Shown here one piece after another: positions 17,712 to 29,883 of a stretch of DNA of 64,000 bases. Origin of the DNA: Marinomonas vulgaris (GTDB lineage Bacteria; Pseudomonadota; Gammaproteobacteria; Pseudomonadales; Marinomonadaceae); NCBI RefSeq assembly GCF_018145875.1, contig NZ_JAGSSV010000008.1:1-64000 (forward strand), given 5' to 3'. The stretch's first letter is position 1; each line of letters begins with the position of its first letter. Below the pieces are notes generated by a model that was not told the origin of the DNA, made no database searches, and saw only the letters and a list, made by a program, of their open reading frames with translations. A program made the translations under genes and the position numbers.

Positions 17712-18815
17712 TTACTGACTTTTGGCCACCAGCACTTTACGCATGGCTTTGTTGAAGGATTCGATTAAGTGCGGCGGAAAGCCTTTACCGCTTTCGAAAT
17801 TGACCATTTGCACAGCTCGCATGGCGCTTTTACTGTAGTCACTTCCCGACTTACCCCAAACAAAATCAATAAACATCACCGCCATAGACAAAATAAACGC
17901 CCCTTGTGGAATAAGGGAGCCGACTAAACCTTCTGGGAACCCTGTACCATCAAAACGCTCTTTATGCGCCTGAACCATGGCCACAGCGTCTTCCCACCCA
18001 GAGTGTTTGGCTAGCAATTTTGCCCCCACTAATGGGTGATTCTGTTCGGCTTGTCTTTTTAAGGATTCGTCATCTTTGCAATTAAGAATCAGCGCCATGC
18101 CCATATTATGCATATAAGCTGCGGCACTTAATTGCGCCTGATCAACTGGCTGGGTGCATTCCATATTGATCAGCTGACATAACTTTAAAATGCGTTCACT
18201 TCGCTCGGAAGAGTAGCCTAATAAACGATTTAACTTCTGACTGAAACCTGTGAACAAAAGAATGTCGTTCTGCTGTTCTTCTGAGAACGTCACCTTGATC
18301 AACAAGGAAGACAAATCGGAATCCCTCGTTTCTTCTTCTATCACTTCTTGCGAGCAAAGGGTAAGTAATCGAGTGGTTAACACCAGACGATGCTCAGCGT
18401 CTTCTTCTGCGTATAAGGCATCTAGGCCTTTTTGCAACATATCCCGACGCTCGCTGTCGGCCACATGGGATTGGTAAATTTGCTTCAACAACACATACAC
18501 CTGCTCGATCACCACATTGATAAGGTCACCCAAATGGGAATGGTACTCAATATAACCGCCGCGCATACCATCGACAATTTCTTCGAGCTTATGCAATATC
18601 CCCACCAAAGGATCGAGAAAACACACTGAGCAATTGCCTTTCATACTGTGCAAAGAGCGAAATAATTTATCTAGCTTGTCGAATGAAAAACCGTCACTTT
18701 CAATACTGTTGATGATCTCCTCGATTTCCTGCTGGGCTTCCACATAGCATTCCATCAAATCGTCTTTAATTTCTTTTTCCAGTATTGAAAACGCTTTACA
18801 AGCAAAATGGCTCAT
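17712..18815 (-). CDS. Hpt domain protein with degenerate HD-GYP domain
   Basis: This 367-residue protein starts with a histidine phosphotransfer domain. The phosphoacceptor is probably H56 in LHSMKGNC. A linker follows, then a domain laid out like HD-GYP cyclic-di-GMP phosphodiesterases. The catalytic HD pair has become HN (H236-N237 in YMHNMGMA), the GYP signature reads AHKERFDGTGFP (283-294), and the later metal-binding Asp region (usually ADVFDAL) reads MAVMFIDFV. The Hpt part should still accept phosphate, while the HD-GYP part probably has no or altered catalysis. There is no signal peptide or membrane helix, so it is cytosolic. The partner kinase is not in the window. Confidence 0.75.
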   Translation of the reverse strand: MSHFACKAFSILEKEIKDDLMECYVEAQQEIEEIINSIESDGFSFDKLDKLFRSLHSMKGNCSVCFLDPLVGILHKLEEIVDGMRGGYIEYHSHLGDLINVVIEQVYVLLKQIYQSHVADSERRDMLQKGLDALYAEEDAEHRLVLTTRLLTLCSQEVIEEETRDSDLSSLLIKVTFSEEQQNDILLFTGFSQKLNRLLGYSSERSERILKLCQLINMECTQPVDQAQLSAAAYMHNMGMALILNCKDDESLKRQAEQNHPLVGAKLLAKHSGWEDAVAMVQAHKERFDGTGFPEGLVGSLIPQGAFILSMAVMFIDFVWGKSGSDYSKSAMRAVQMVNFESGKGFPPHLIESFNKAMRKVLVAKSQ

Positions 18816-18903
18816 TTTTTTCTTCCATTACAAAGGGCACATGTGACCAAACACATTCAATCTATCGAAAAGTAAGTATAGCGCTCAGCACACCTTCTAC
18901 TCA

Positions 18904-19635
18904 CTAATGAAACTCTCTTTCTCTCTGTTTTAAAGAGATTGCATGATCAAAATAATACTGCACCGCCATGCCTAAATAATCATACTCATCACCAGTACGA
19001 GCAATGATACCGATACTGCCCTGTTGTTGGTATTTTTGCGGCTGATAATAGGTTTCCAATCGCCAGCCATTATCGTTGTCATCGTATTTTTCTCGATACA
19101 AAGAGGTGCGTACATCATCGTTAAAGTAGTAACTCACCCCCAGCCGAGAACTGGTAATATTGCTCAGGGTTTTTTCAGTAGAAATATAATTGGCGGTCAA
19201 TGAAAAGTCGCCGAGAAAAGCTTCGCCAATAAATTGACCGATCACATCGCGCTCGGTTTCAAGACGTTCGTCCATGGGCTCCACTTCACTGATGCCTAGC
19301 CCTAATCCAAGTCGCCCATAGCCATTCTGTAAAAACCAATTTGAAGAAAACTCAGATTGCGCCACGCTGGTTTCGGAAGACCCTGTTATTAAATAATTGC
19401 TATTGAGTAAAAGTTGTGTGGATAAATAGGCATTGAGCGGGATATTTATCTTGAAATCGATGTTCAGCAGGGACTGCTCATCTAACAAGCCATAACCAAG
19501 CCCAAAAACAAAATTGGGGTGTGCCTTTTCCTCTGAAATGTCAGTATTGGACGAGCTTTCGGTGGACTGACTTTGGGCGTATACCGTGTTACTCAAGGTT
19601 AATGATAGGACAAAGATACGAAAAAAAACGTTCAC
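18904..19635 (-). CDS. Unknown exported beta-rich protein
   Basis: This 243-residue protein is of no family I recognise. I chose the GTG at 19635 because AAAGG lies seven bases upstream and it places a good signal peptide at the very start (hydrophobic core about residues 4-15, ending NTVYAQ). The longer open frame up to 19788 adds a leader of doubtful coding quality. The mature part is rich in alternating beta-strand-like segments (NIDFKINIPL, RLGVSYYFND, YLGMAVQYYF) and ends in an aromatic-containing strand, so an outer-membrane barrel or periplasmic protein is an inference only. It lies 88 bases upstream of the Hpt gene on the same strand. Confidence 0.65.
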   Translation of the reverse strand: MNVFFRIFVLSLTLSNTVYAQSQSTESSSNTDISEEKAHPNFVFGLGYGLLDEQSLLNIDFKINIPLNAYLSTQLLLNSNYLITGSSETSVAQSEFSSNWFLQNGYGRLGLGLGISEVEPMDERLETERDVIGQFIGEAFLGDFSLTANYISTEKTLSNITSSRLGVSYYFNDDVRTSLYREKYDDNDNGWRLETYYQPQKYQQQGSIGIIARTGDEYDYLGMAVQYYFDHAISLKQREREFH

Positions 19636-19841
19636 AAAGTGCCTTTTAGAATGTTTAGCGGATGAATAAACAAATGTGTACCTATTGTGACGACTCTCAA
19701 ACAAAATCGCCAGTAACAAAAAGCCAACTATTTTCTGATAAAATGCAGGGAATTCAGAACACCGCTGGGATTCGAGAGAAAAGCCCAATATAATAGCGCC
19801 AAAGTCGATTAGACGAACAATTTTTTAGGTTTATACGTTAC

Positions 19842-21194
19842 ATGGCAAAAAAACTTTTTATCCAAACTCATGGCTGTCAAATGAACGAATACGATTCTTC
19901 TCGTATGGCAGATTTACTTGGCGAAAGCCATGAAATGGAACTGACTGACAACGCTGACGAAGCCGATGTGCTTTTGTTAAACACCTGTTCTATCCGTGAA
20001 AAAGCACAAGATAAAGTGTATCACCAGTTAGGGCGCTGGAAAAAACTCAAACAAAAGAACCCTAACCTAGTGATTGGTGTGGGCGGTTGTGTGGCAAGCC
20101 AAGAAGGCGACGCCATTCGTAAACGCGCCAAACATGTGGACATGATTTTCGGACCACAGACCCTGCACAAGCTACCAGACATGGTGAACGCAGCAGGAAA
20201 GCATATTCCAATTACTGATGTTACCTTTCCTGAGATTGAGAAATTCGATCATCTCCCTGCTCCTCGGGTAGAAGGTGCTGAAGCTTTTGTTTCCATTATG
20301 GAAGGCTGCAGTAAATACTGTACTTTTTGTGTCGTGCCTTACACTCGCGGCGAAGAAGTCAGCCGTCCTTTTGACAGTATCTTAGTAGAAGTAGCACAAC
20401 TGGCGGAACAAGGTGTGCGTGAGATTCATTTGCTCGGTCAAAACGTGAACGCTTATCGTGGCGAAACACCAGACGGTGATGAAGCAGATTTGGCTGACAT
20501 TATTCATGCCGTGGCACAGATTGATGGGGTCGAGCGCATTCGCTTTACCACCTCTCACCCAGTTGAATTCAGTGACAGCTTAATAGAAGCATTTAGAACA
20601 GAGCCCAAACTGGTTAGTCACCTACACTTGCCTGTTCAGAGCGGGGCTGACAACATTCTTAGCGCTATGAAACGCGGTCACGATCGTCAGTACTATATTG
20701 ATAAGATCAATCGCATAAAAGAAGCGCGCCCAGGTATCAGCCTCTCCTCTGACTTCATTATTGGCTTTCCCGGCGAAACAGATGAAGATTTTATCGACAC
20801 CATGAACCTTATCCAAGAAATTGGCTTCGATCATTCATTTAGTTTTGTCTATAGTCAACGCCCTGGCACACCAGCATCGAATTTAGAAGACGATACACCA
20901 GAGGAACTTAAAAAAGAGCGCCTCGCCATTCTACAACGTCGTATCAGCCAGCAATCCTACGACATCAGTCTGGCCATGGTCGGCGAAGTACAACGCATTC
21001 TAGTCAGTGGCTACTCGCCGCGTGATCCAGGCCAACTGCAAGGTCGTACTGAAAATAATCGCATCGTGAATTTTCGCGCTTTCGATCCACAGTTAATCGG
21101 CAAATTTGCCGAAGTGGTCATTACCGACGCTTACCCAAATTCCTTACTCGGCGAATTAGTGGGCTCTGAGCTCGACGCCGATTTCGTACTTTAA
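19842..21194 (+). CDS. miaB: tRNA-2-methylthio-N6-isopentenyladenosine synthase MiaB
   Basis: This 450-residue radical-SAM methylthiotransferase adds a methylthio group to i6A37 of tRNAs that read UNN codons. An N-terminal UPF0004 domain holds the auxiliary cluster cysteines (C12 in HGCQMN, then cysteines in LNTCSIR and GGCVASQ). The radical-SAM motif is CSKYCTFC, and a C-terminal TRAM domain binds tRNA. It heads a tight operon with phoH, ybeY, corC and lnt (gaps of 13 bases or less), the usual gammaproteobacterial arrangement. Confidence 0.96.
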   Translation: MAKKLFIQTHGCQMNEYDSSRMADLLGESHEMELTDNADEADVLLLNTCSIREKAQDKVYHQLGRWKKLKQKNPNLVIGVGGCVASQEGDAIRKRAKHVDMIFGPQTLHKLPDMVNAAGKHIPITDVTFPEIEKFDHLPAPRVEGAEAFVSIMEGCSKYCTFCVVPYTRGEEVSRPFDSILVEVAQLAEQGVREIHLLGQNVNAYRGETPDGDEADLADIIHAVAQIDGVERIRFTTSHPVEFSDSLIEAFRTEPKLVSHLHLPVQSGADNILSAMKRGHDRQYYIDKINRIKEARPGISLSSDFIIGFPGETDEDFIDTMNLIQEIGFDHSFSFVYSQRPGTPASNLEDDTPEELKKERLAILQRRISQQSYDISLAMVGEVQRILVSGYSPRDPGQLQGRTENNRIVNFRAFDPQLIGKFAEVVITDAYPNSLLGELVGSELDADFVL

Positions 21195-21207
21195 AATAAG
21201 GTAACTC

Positions 21208-22254
21208 TTGGACACTACACAGACAACTCAACAAATCCGTTTGGTACCTGCCGAAGCCGAGGCTTTGGTTGGCCTGTGCGGTCAACTCGATGAAAACATC
21301 AAGCTCATAGAAAAACGCCTTGATGTTACCATTAAGTACCGTGACAACCTTTTTGACATTTCAGGTGAAAATTCAGAGCACGTTGCGGCCACGAAGACCT
21401 TACTGGAAAATTTGTACCGCGAGGCACAAGCCAATACAGAAATATCGCCTGAAACCATCCATCTTTATCTACAAGAGTCAGCGATTGAATCGTTAACAAG
21501 CAGCAAACGCGGCAAAAGCGATCAGCTAGTCATCAAGACCCGCAAGGCATTTATTAAGCCCAAAGGTGCGAATCAGCAAGACTATGTCAAACAAGTGCGT
21601 AAGCACGACATCAACTTCGGCATTGGGCCGGCTGGTACAGGCAAAACTTATCTTGCCGTTGCCTGCGCCGTAGAAGCGTTAGAAGCTGACCGAGTTGAGC
21701 GCATTATGTTGGTTCGTCCAGCGGTGGAAGCCGGAGAAAAGCTTGGTTTCTTACCGGGGGATTTATCACAAAAAATCGACCCGTATTTGCGCCCTTTATA
21801 CGATGCTTTATACGAGATGCTTGGTTTTGAGTTGGTTGACAAGTTAATAGAGAAAAACGTGATTGAAATTGCGCCCTTAGCCTTTATGCGTGGCCGTACT
21901 CTCAATAACGCCTTTATCATTCTAGATGAAAGCCAAAACACCACGCGCGAACAAATGAAAATGTTTTTGACGCGTATCGGCTTTGGTTCAACCGCGGTGA
22001 TTACTGGTGATACTACTCAAGTCGACTTACCTCGTGGCACGTCTTCAGGCTTGGCTCAAGCCATGCATGTACTCAAAGGCGTGAATGGCATCAGCACGAC
22101 TATTTTTAACTCTGCCGACGTGGTGCGCCATCCTTTGGTTCAACGCATTGTAGAAGCTTACGATCGCTTTGATGTGGAAGTAGAAGCAGAAAAAAAAGCG
22201 CGCACCGAAGCACGCCTAGCCGCACAGGCTGATGTTACGGAAGGTCATTCCTAA
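21208..22254 (+). CDS. ybeZ: PhoH-like ATPase (YbeZ)
   Basis: This 348-residue P-loop NTPase is related to the helicase core of superfamily 1 and is a partner of the RNase YbeY. Walker A is [10 protein letters not shown], Walker B is FIILDE, and the [11 protein letters not shown] segment is typical of PhoH. The start is TTG at 21208 with AAGG about six bases upstream. No other plausible start exists before the conserved region. The stop and the ybeY start overlap by one base (TAATG), implying translational coupling. Confidence 0.93.
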   Translation: MDTTQTTQQIRLVPAEAEALVGLCGQLDENIKLIEKRLDVTIKYRDNLFDISGENSEHVAATKTLLENLYREAQANTEISPETIHLYLQESAIESLTSSKRGKSDQLVIKTRKAFIKPKGANQQDYVKQVRKHDINFGIGPAGTGKTYLAVACAVEALEADRVERIMLVRPAVEAGEKLGFLPGDLSQKIDPYLRPLYDALYEMLGFELVDKLIEKNVIEIAPLAFMRGRTLNNAFIILDESQNTTREQMKMFLTRIGFGSTAVITGDTTQVDLPRGTSSGLAQAMHVLKGVNGISTTIFNSADVVRHPLVQRIVEAYDRFDVEVEAEKKARTEARLAAQADVTEGHS

Positions 22255-22718
22255 TGCCGCAAGTGGAACTGGACTTACAAATTGCAACCAACGACACCGC
22301 ACACTTACCCAGTGAAGCGGATTTTTTATTGTGGGTTGAAAAAGCGCTGGCCAATTCAGACGATGAGTTCGAAGTCACTATTCGCATTGTCGATGTCGAA
22401 GAGAGCCAAGCGTTAAATCATGAATACCGTGGCAAAGACAAACCGACTAATGTATTGTCATTTCCATTCGAAGCACCACCCGGGCTTGAGCTTGCATTGT
22501 TAGGCGATTTGGTAATCTGTAATCAAGTTGTGGCAATGGAAGCCGAAGAACAAAAAAAAGAGCCGCTTCATCATTGGGCCCATATGACCATCCATGGCAT
22601 CTTGCATTTATGCGGCTATGACCATATAACTGATGACGAAGCCGACGAAATGGAATCTCTAGAAACGAAGCTACTGGCTTCTCTTTCCATTTCAGACCCC
22701 TATTTGATTAAAGAGTGA
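22254..22718 (+). CDS. ybeY: Endoribonuclease YbeY
   Basis: This 154-residue metal-dependent endoribonuclease is needed for 16S rRNA 3'-end maturation and ribosome quality control. The zinc-binding signature H-x3-H-x5-H is present in [15 protein letters not shown]. The conserved [18 protein letters not shown] segment is also intact. The start overlaps the phoH stop by one base. Confidence 0.96.
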   Translation: MPQVELDLQIATNDTAHLPSEADFLLWVEKALANSDDEFEVTIRIVDVEESQALNHEYRGKDKPTNVLSFPFEAPPGLELALLGDLVICNQVVAMEAEEQKKEPLHHWAHMTIHGILHLCGYDHITDDEADEMESLETKLLASLSISDPYLIKE

Positions 22719-22730
22719 GCTAACACCCCA

Positions 22731-23597
22731 ATGAGTGACGACCGATCGAGTACATCCAACGATCAACATAAATCTTGGTTTGAGCGTTTAACGCAAGCCT
22801 TCAACGATGAGCCACGGAGTCGAGGTGACATCGTAAAACTTCTAGAAGCGGCCGTGAAATCAGATATTATCGATCGTGATGCCTTCACTATCGTAGAAGG
22901 CGCGCTGGAAGTATCCGAAGTACAAGCACGAGACATTATGATTCCGCCGTCTCAAATGGTGGTGATAAAATCGGAGGATGACCCTAAAACGTCGCTGCGT
23001 AAAATCATCGACTCTTCCCATTCACGATTCCCTGTGGTCGGTGAAGATTCTGACGAAATTCTAGGTGTGCTTCTAGCGAAAGATCTGTTGCCATTCTTGT
23101 TCAAAGAAGGCGAGGTCACCATTGAAGACATAATGACGTGTTTACGTTCTGCCAATTTCATTCCAGAAAGTAAGCGCCTGAATGTGTTATTAAATGATTT
23201 CCGCACTAAACGCTATCACATGGCTCTAGTATTGGATGAATACGGCAGTGTATCTGGCCTTGTAACCATCGAAGACGTGTTAGAACAAATTGTTGGTGAA
23301 ATTGAAGACGAAACCGACAAACTGGACGACGAGACTATTCAGGTCACGACAGAACCGGGTGTTTATATGGTTCCCGCTCTATCGAGCGTGGAAGACTTTA
23401 ATGAGTTCTTTAAAGCCGACTTAGACGAAGAAGATTTCGACACCATAGGTGGTGTGCTAGTACAACAATTTGGGCATGTTCCCGTGCGCGATGAAGAACT
23501 TACTCTCAACGGTTATCATTTTCGCGTAGTCAAATCCGACGGCCGCCGTATAAAAACCATTCATGTCACTAAAATCAATCTAAACGATACAGAGTAA
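22731..23597 (+). CDS. corC: CBS-domain protein CorC/YbeX
   Basis: This 288-residue cytosolic protein has an N-terminal helical segment, a tandem CBS pair (about 65-195, with DIMIPPSQM and YGSVSGLVTIEDVLEQIVGE) and a C-terminal CorC_HlyC transporter-associated domain. The family is linked to magnesium/cobalt efflux through CorA and, in E. coli, to ribosome homeostasis together with YbeY. It has no membrane domain of its own. It sits 12 bases after ybeY and 7 bases before lnt. Confidence 0.92.
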   Translation: MSDDRSSTSNDQHKSWFERLTQAFNDEPRSRGDIVKLLEAAVKSDIIDRDAFTIVEGALEVSEVQARDIMIPPSQMVVIKSEDDPKTSLRKIIDSSHSRFPVVGEDSDEILGVLLAKDLLPFLFKEGEVTIEDIMTCLRSANFIPESKRLNVLLNDFRTKRYHMALVLDEYGSVSGLVTIEDVLEQIVGEIEDETDKLDDETIQVTTEPGVYMVPALSSVEDFNEFFKADLDEEDFDTIGGVLVQQFGHVPVRDEELTLNGYHFRVVKSDGRRIKTIHVTKINLNDTE

Positions 23598-23604
23598 AAC
23601 ACCC

Positions 23605-25182
23605 ATGCCCCACCCCGATTCCACTAACACAACAACGGGGTGGGCGCCTCGTTTTACGACTTTTCTACACACCCTTTCTCCTCTTTGGACAACACTGATT
23701 GGTCTTGCATCAGGCGCATTGGGTGTCACCAGCTTCGCCCCTTTTCATTTTTGGCCAGGTTATTTTGTCAGCCTCGTGGTGTTCAGCGCGTTTGTGATCA
23801 CCAGTCCAACCAGTAAAGTCGCTGGCTGGCGCGGCGTCAGTGTTGCATTAGGCTTTTTTGGTGCAGGCATTTCTTGGGTTTACGTCAGCATCGCTGAATA
23901 TGGCCAAGTGGGCGTTCTGATCGCCGGTGTCATCACTCTCGCGTTTATCCTGGTGCTCAGTTCATTCTGGGGCTTGGCCGCCTTGTTTGCGTGGCGGTTA
24001 ATACAGAAATTTCCTTCGCTGCCTGCCAGCCTGTGGATTACGATCTGCTTATTGCTTGGTGAAACAGCAAGAAGTACTTTTTTCACTGGTTTCCCTTGGC
24101 TATTACCCGGTTACGCGGTTGAAAATAATTGGTTGTTTGAGCTCTTACCTCTTGGCGGAATCTGGCTAACCAGCACCGCGGTGATATTAACGTCCAGTGT
24201 CATAGCGGTCACTTTGCTGACGCCTTCTAATCCGAGCCAACCAACCAGACAACCGATTCTCTGGCTTGCCCTATTGGGACTTTGGGGCAGTGCTGCCTAC
24301 TTGCACTATGCTCCTGTGACCTGGGTACAAGAAACCGCTCACATCAAAACCACCCTGGTGCAAGGCAACATTAAGCAAGATGAAAAATGGCTTGCTCGCA
24401 TGGCGAAGCAATCCCTCAGTTTTTATCAACAAACGACCATAGAGCATCTAGACAGCGACTTGGTCGTTTGGCCTGAAACCGCGATTACTTACAGCTACCC
24501 ACAAGTCAGCCCTTATCTGAAATCCTTTAGCCAAGAATTAGCAGACAGCCAAACCACTTTGATTACAGGCATTCCCGATGTCGGTGAAAAAACGGGGGAA
24601 TACTATAACGCGATCTGGGCAACAGGAAATGGCTTTGGTTTGTACTACAAGCGCAGGCTGGTGCCTTTTGGTGAGTACATTCCTTTTGCCGAATACGTGG
24701 GGCCCATTTTGGATGTTTTTGGCATGCCTATGTCTAGCTTCAAATCAGGAGACGATAACCAGCCCGTGTTGCAAGCTGGCGAATGGGGCATTGCGCCTTT
24801 TATCTGCTATGAAATTGTCTATGCAGAGCAAGTTAGGCAGATGGTGAGAGACAGCGATTTGCTTATTACCATCAGCAATGATGGCTGGTTTGGCACATCA
24901 TTTGGCCCATGGCAACATTTGCAGATCGCCCAGTTTCGCGCCAAAGAAACAGGACGCTACGTAATCCGAGCCACAAATACCGGTATCACGGCGTTTATTG
25001 ATGAAAAAGGTAACATCATCGCCCAAGCGCCGCAGTTTGAACAAACGACGCTCACTGCCAACGCCAAAACGTTCAGTGGCATCACGCCGTATGTCAACTG
25101 GGGAAATTGGCCTACGATTTGGCTATTAGGCCTGTGTGCTGCATTATCCTATCTGTTTAGGCTTTATCGACGTCGTGACTAG
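23605..25182 (+). CDS. lnt: Apolipoprotein N-acyltransferase Lnt
   Basis: This 525-residue inner-membrane enzyme adds the third acyl chain to the N-terminal cysteine of lipoproteins. Several hydrophobic helices fill residues 15-240, followed by a periplasmic nitrilase-fold domain. The catalytic triad is visible as E291 (WPETAITY), K349 (YYKRRLVPFGEY) and C401 (FICYEIVY), with the K-to-C spacing of 52 seen in E. coli. A last membrane helix follows at the C-terminus. It is the final gene of the miaB operon, and its end overlaps ybeL by 26 bases tail to tail. Confidence 0.95.
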   Translation: MPHPDSTNTTTGWAPRFTTFLHTLSPLWTTLIGLASGALGVTSFAPFHFWPGYFVSLVVFSAFVITSPTSKVAGWRGVSVALGFFGAGISWVYVSIAEYGQVGVLIAGVITLAFILVLSSFWGLAALFAWRLIQKFPSLPASLWITICLLLGETARSTFFTGFPWLLPGYAVENNWLFELLPLGGIWLTSTAVILTSSVIAVTLLTPSNPSQPTRQPILWLALLGLWGSAAYLHYAPVTWVQETAHIKTTLVQGNIKQDEKWLARMAKQSLSFYQQTTIEHLDSDLVVWPETAITYSYPQVSPYLKSFSQELADSQTTLITGIPDVGEKTGEYYNAIWATGNGFGLYYKRRLVPFGEYIPFAEYVGPILDVFGMPMSSFKSGDDNQPVLQAGEWGIAPFICYEIVYAEQVRQMVRDSDLLITISNDGWFGTSFGPWQHLQIAQFRAKETGRYVIRATNTGITAFIDEKGNIIAQAPQFEQTTLTANAKTFSGITPYVNWGNWPTIWLLGLCAALSYLFRLYRRRD

Positions 25183-25594
25183 ACAGCAAACCATAATGAC
25201 AGATTTCGCAAGACCCTAGTGGCTGCGTTGCTTCGACAATATTATCGTGACCACAGGACATGCATCGATAAGTACCCGGCTCGACTTCTGTGCCAACCAC
25301 ATGACACTCTTCTAGTGGCACTGGATTATTGTTGGCATGGTTGATCAACCAAAGCAGCGCGGCATCTTCTTTTTTGTCGAGCTCTTCAACCAGATCCTGA
25401 CCCTCGTCCATAACAAGGTGCCAGTTAGCATCTACCCAGGCTTCGGTGTAGCCCATTTTGTCGTGCCAATATGCGTTCATCAATGCCATGTCTTCAAGTA
25501 ACCAATCTTTGGCACCGACCAGTGTTTTACGCGCTTCTTCAACCAAATTAGAATCACTGACGTGGTTTGACGAATCTTTTTTCACAGTTTTCAT
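25157..25594 (-). CDS. ybeL: Zinc-ribbon protein YbeL (DUF1451)
   Basis: This 145-residue protein has a helical N-terminal two-thirds rich in Trp, Asp and Glu, and a C-terminal zinc ribbon of two CxxC knuckles (CMSCGH and CEICHYG). It matches the DUF1451/YbeL family, which in E. coli also sits beside lnt and leuS. The function is unknown. The ATG at 25594 is preceded by GAGGAG, whereas the frame extends upstream to 25612 without a better site. It converges on lnt with a 26-base overlap. Confidence 0.82.
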   Translation of the reverse strand: MKTVKKDSSNHVSDSNLVEEARKTLVGAKDWLLEDMALMNAYWHDKMGYTEAWVDANWHLVMDEGQDLVEELDKKEDAALLWLINHANNNPVPLEECHVVGTEVEPGTYRCMSCGHDNIVEATQPLGSCEICHYGLLSSHDVDKA

Positions 25595-25763
25595 AACTCC
25601 TCCTCTATGCACCTTCTAATTAGCGCTTCATCTCTATAAAATAACGCAAAAATTCAGACTCTGCTGGCCATTAGACTCATTTGTTGCGCTATGTCGCGCT
25701 AATGGCCCTCTTTGATCATAAAGAGAATACAGATCTGCCAATCTTACGTCGATCATGGGATAA

Positions 25764-28220
<2,457 letters not shown>

Positions 28221-28229
28221 ACCCCTGCC

Positions 28230-28256
28230 GCCAGAGGTGGCACTGCCACCTCTGGC
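28230..28256 (+). terminator. Hairpin between leuS and lptE
   Basis: A perfect 11-bp stem (GCCAGAGGTGG / CCACCTCTGGC) with a 5-base loop (CACTG) starts 10 bases after the leuS stop. The downstream sequence TTGCTTGACG is only slightly T-rich, so partial termination or RNA processing between leuS and lptE is more likely than full termination. Confidence 0.55.
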
Positions 28257-28297
28257 TTGCTTGACGCATTTTTACTCACTCAATCGAGATCACGGAT

Positions 28298-28813
28298 ATG
28301 ACCGCCACCTTCACACAAACAACACGTCTTTTATTGTTAGCGTTACTGACCATGAGTTTAGTGGCTTGCGGCTTCCATCTTCGTGGCCAAGTGAACATTG
28401 CCAGTCAATACAAAACCCTGACTCTCACTTCTGAGAGCGGATCAGACAGCTTCGAGCGCTCCCTGCGAATCGCCTTAACCAAAGCCGGCATTACCCTTGT
28501 CGACAAGGCAAACGCCACCGATGACACCTTAAATCTGAAGATTAACAAGATCACCACATCCGATGTGGAGCTTGCGCGCAATGCTTCAAACGATGTATCA
28601 CAAGTACAGCGCACGTTAAGCAGTCAGTATTTTATTCGCCAAGCCGATGGAAAAGCGGTTTATGGCTCACGTACCATCAGCACCAACAAAACCCTGACCA
28701 ACCAAGACGCTGAAGAGAGCGCAAAAACCTCTTACAACAAAGCACAAACAGACAGCATGAGTGAAGAGCTGGCCAACCAGCTGCTTTACGACTTAAACTA
28801 CGCGCCCCAATAA
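28298..28813 (+). CDS. lptE: LPS-assembly lipoprotein LptE
   Basis: This 171-residue outer-membrane lipoprotein plugs the LptD barrel and helps deliver lipopolysaccharide to the cell surface. The lipoprotein signal ends in the lipobox LVAC with C24 as the acylated residue, followed by the family start GFHLRG. The rest shows the LptE pattern of a two-layer sandwich (TLTSESGSD and YFIRQADGKAVYG segments). The place between leuS and holA is the conserved one. Confidence 0.92.
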   Translation: MTATFTQTTRLLLLALLTMSLVACGFHLRGQVNIASQYKTLTLTSESGSDSFERSLRIALTKAGITLVDKANATDDTLNLKINKITTSDVELARNASNDVSQVQRTLSSQYFIRQADGKAVYGSRTISTNKTLTNQDAEESAKTSYNKAQTDSMSEELANQLLYDLNYAPQ

Positions 28814-28854
28814 GTCGTCTTTTAATTTAAGCACTCACTACTTAGGCACTTACG

Positions 28855-29883
28855 ATGAAAGTCAGAGCGGATCAACTCGCCCAACAGCTGAAAAAAAACC
28901 TCGCGCCTATTTACATTATTTCTGGCGATGAGGTTTTATTGGTGCAAGAAGCCGCCGACAGCATTCGCAAAATAGTGCAACTGCATCGCATTGAAGAACG
29001 CCTACGCTTTGTGGCAGATGCGCAATTTGATTGGCAAGATGTGATCAACGAGAACCAAAGCCTGTCTTTGTTTTCAAGCCGCCGCTTGTTCGATATTCAA
29101 ATCGATAAAATGGGTGAGAAACACACCAAGGCATTAGCACAGCTAGGCCAGTCTCTTAGCGAAGACAATATTATTCTGCTAACCCTACCCAAACTTGATG
29201 CCCGTAGTCAAAAAGCCAAATGGTTTACTCAATTAGAAACCCAAGGCGTGTTTGTGCAGGTTTGGCCAATCGATGGCAACCGCCTTCCCGCTTGGGTGCA
29301 ACAGCGTGCGCAAGCCTTAGATCTGTCACTCACCCGCGATGCCGCGAGCATTGTGTGTGAGCGTGGTGAGGGCAACTTATTGGCCTTATCTCAGGAACTT
29401 GAAAAGCTAGCATTGATACATGGCCAAGGGGCAAAAATCGATGCTGAAAAAGTGGTTGAGTCGGTGGCAGACAGCAGTCGCTATTCCATTTACGACCTAA
29501 GCGATCGCTTATTAATGGGCAAAACCAAGGACGCCATGCATTGCCTCAGCCAGTTACTGGCGGAAGGCGTAGAAGCCAGTATTATCCTGTGGTTATTCAA
29601 TCGCGAAGTTCAAAGTTTGACCAGTCTACTGCAAAAAATGCAAACCTCCAGCTTCCGACAAGCCTGTCAGGCGGAAAGAATTTGGGACAAACGCATTCCT
29701 TTTTACGAAAGCGCCCTGTCTCGCCACAACGCCATCACCTTGCCTTACATGCAAAACTATTTGGCGCTCGTCGATAAATCGATCAAGGGCTTGGAAGGCC
29801 CAGACACAGAAACCGGCTTTCGTAATTTAGTGATGATGTTTTGTGGTTACAAGCCCGTCATCACCGAATTAGATGTAGCATGA
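28855..29883 (+). CDS. holA: DNA polymerase III subunit delta HolA
   Basis: This 342-residue subunit of the clamp loader opens the beta sliding clamp. The family start MKVRADQLAQQLKKNLAPIY and the GDEVLLVQEA segment, with an AAA+-like fold lacking catalytic ATPase motifs, are recognisable, as is the C-terminal YESALSRHN helix region. It lies 41 bases after lptE. Its stop overlaps the start of the next gene (ATGA at 29880-29883). Confidence 0.93.
   Translation: MKVRADQLAQQLKKNLAPIYIISGDEVLLVQEAADSIRKIVQLHRIEERLRFVADAQFDWQDVINENQSLSLFSSRRLFDIQIDKMGEKHTKALAQLGQSLSEDNIILLTLPKLDARSQKAKWFTQLETQGVFVQVWPIDGNRLPAWVQQRAQALDLSLTRDAASIVCERGEGNLLALSQELEKLALIHGQGAKIDAEKVVESVADSSRYSIYDLSDRLLMGKTKDAMHCLSQLLAEGVEASIILWLFNREVQSLTSLLQKMQTSSFRQACQAERIWDKRIPFYESALSRHNAITLPYMQNYLALVDKSIKGLEGPDTETGFRNLVMMFCGYKPVITELDVA

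Noticed and set aside
19636-19788. N-terminal extension of the exported unknown protein
   Set aside because: The GTG at 19635 has a ribosome site and starts directly with a signal peptide. The extension would place that signal in the middle.
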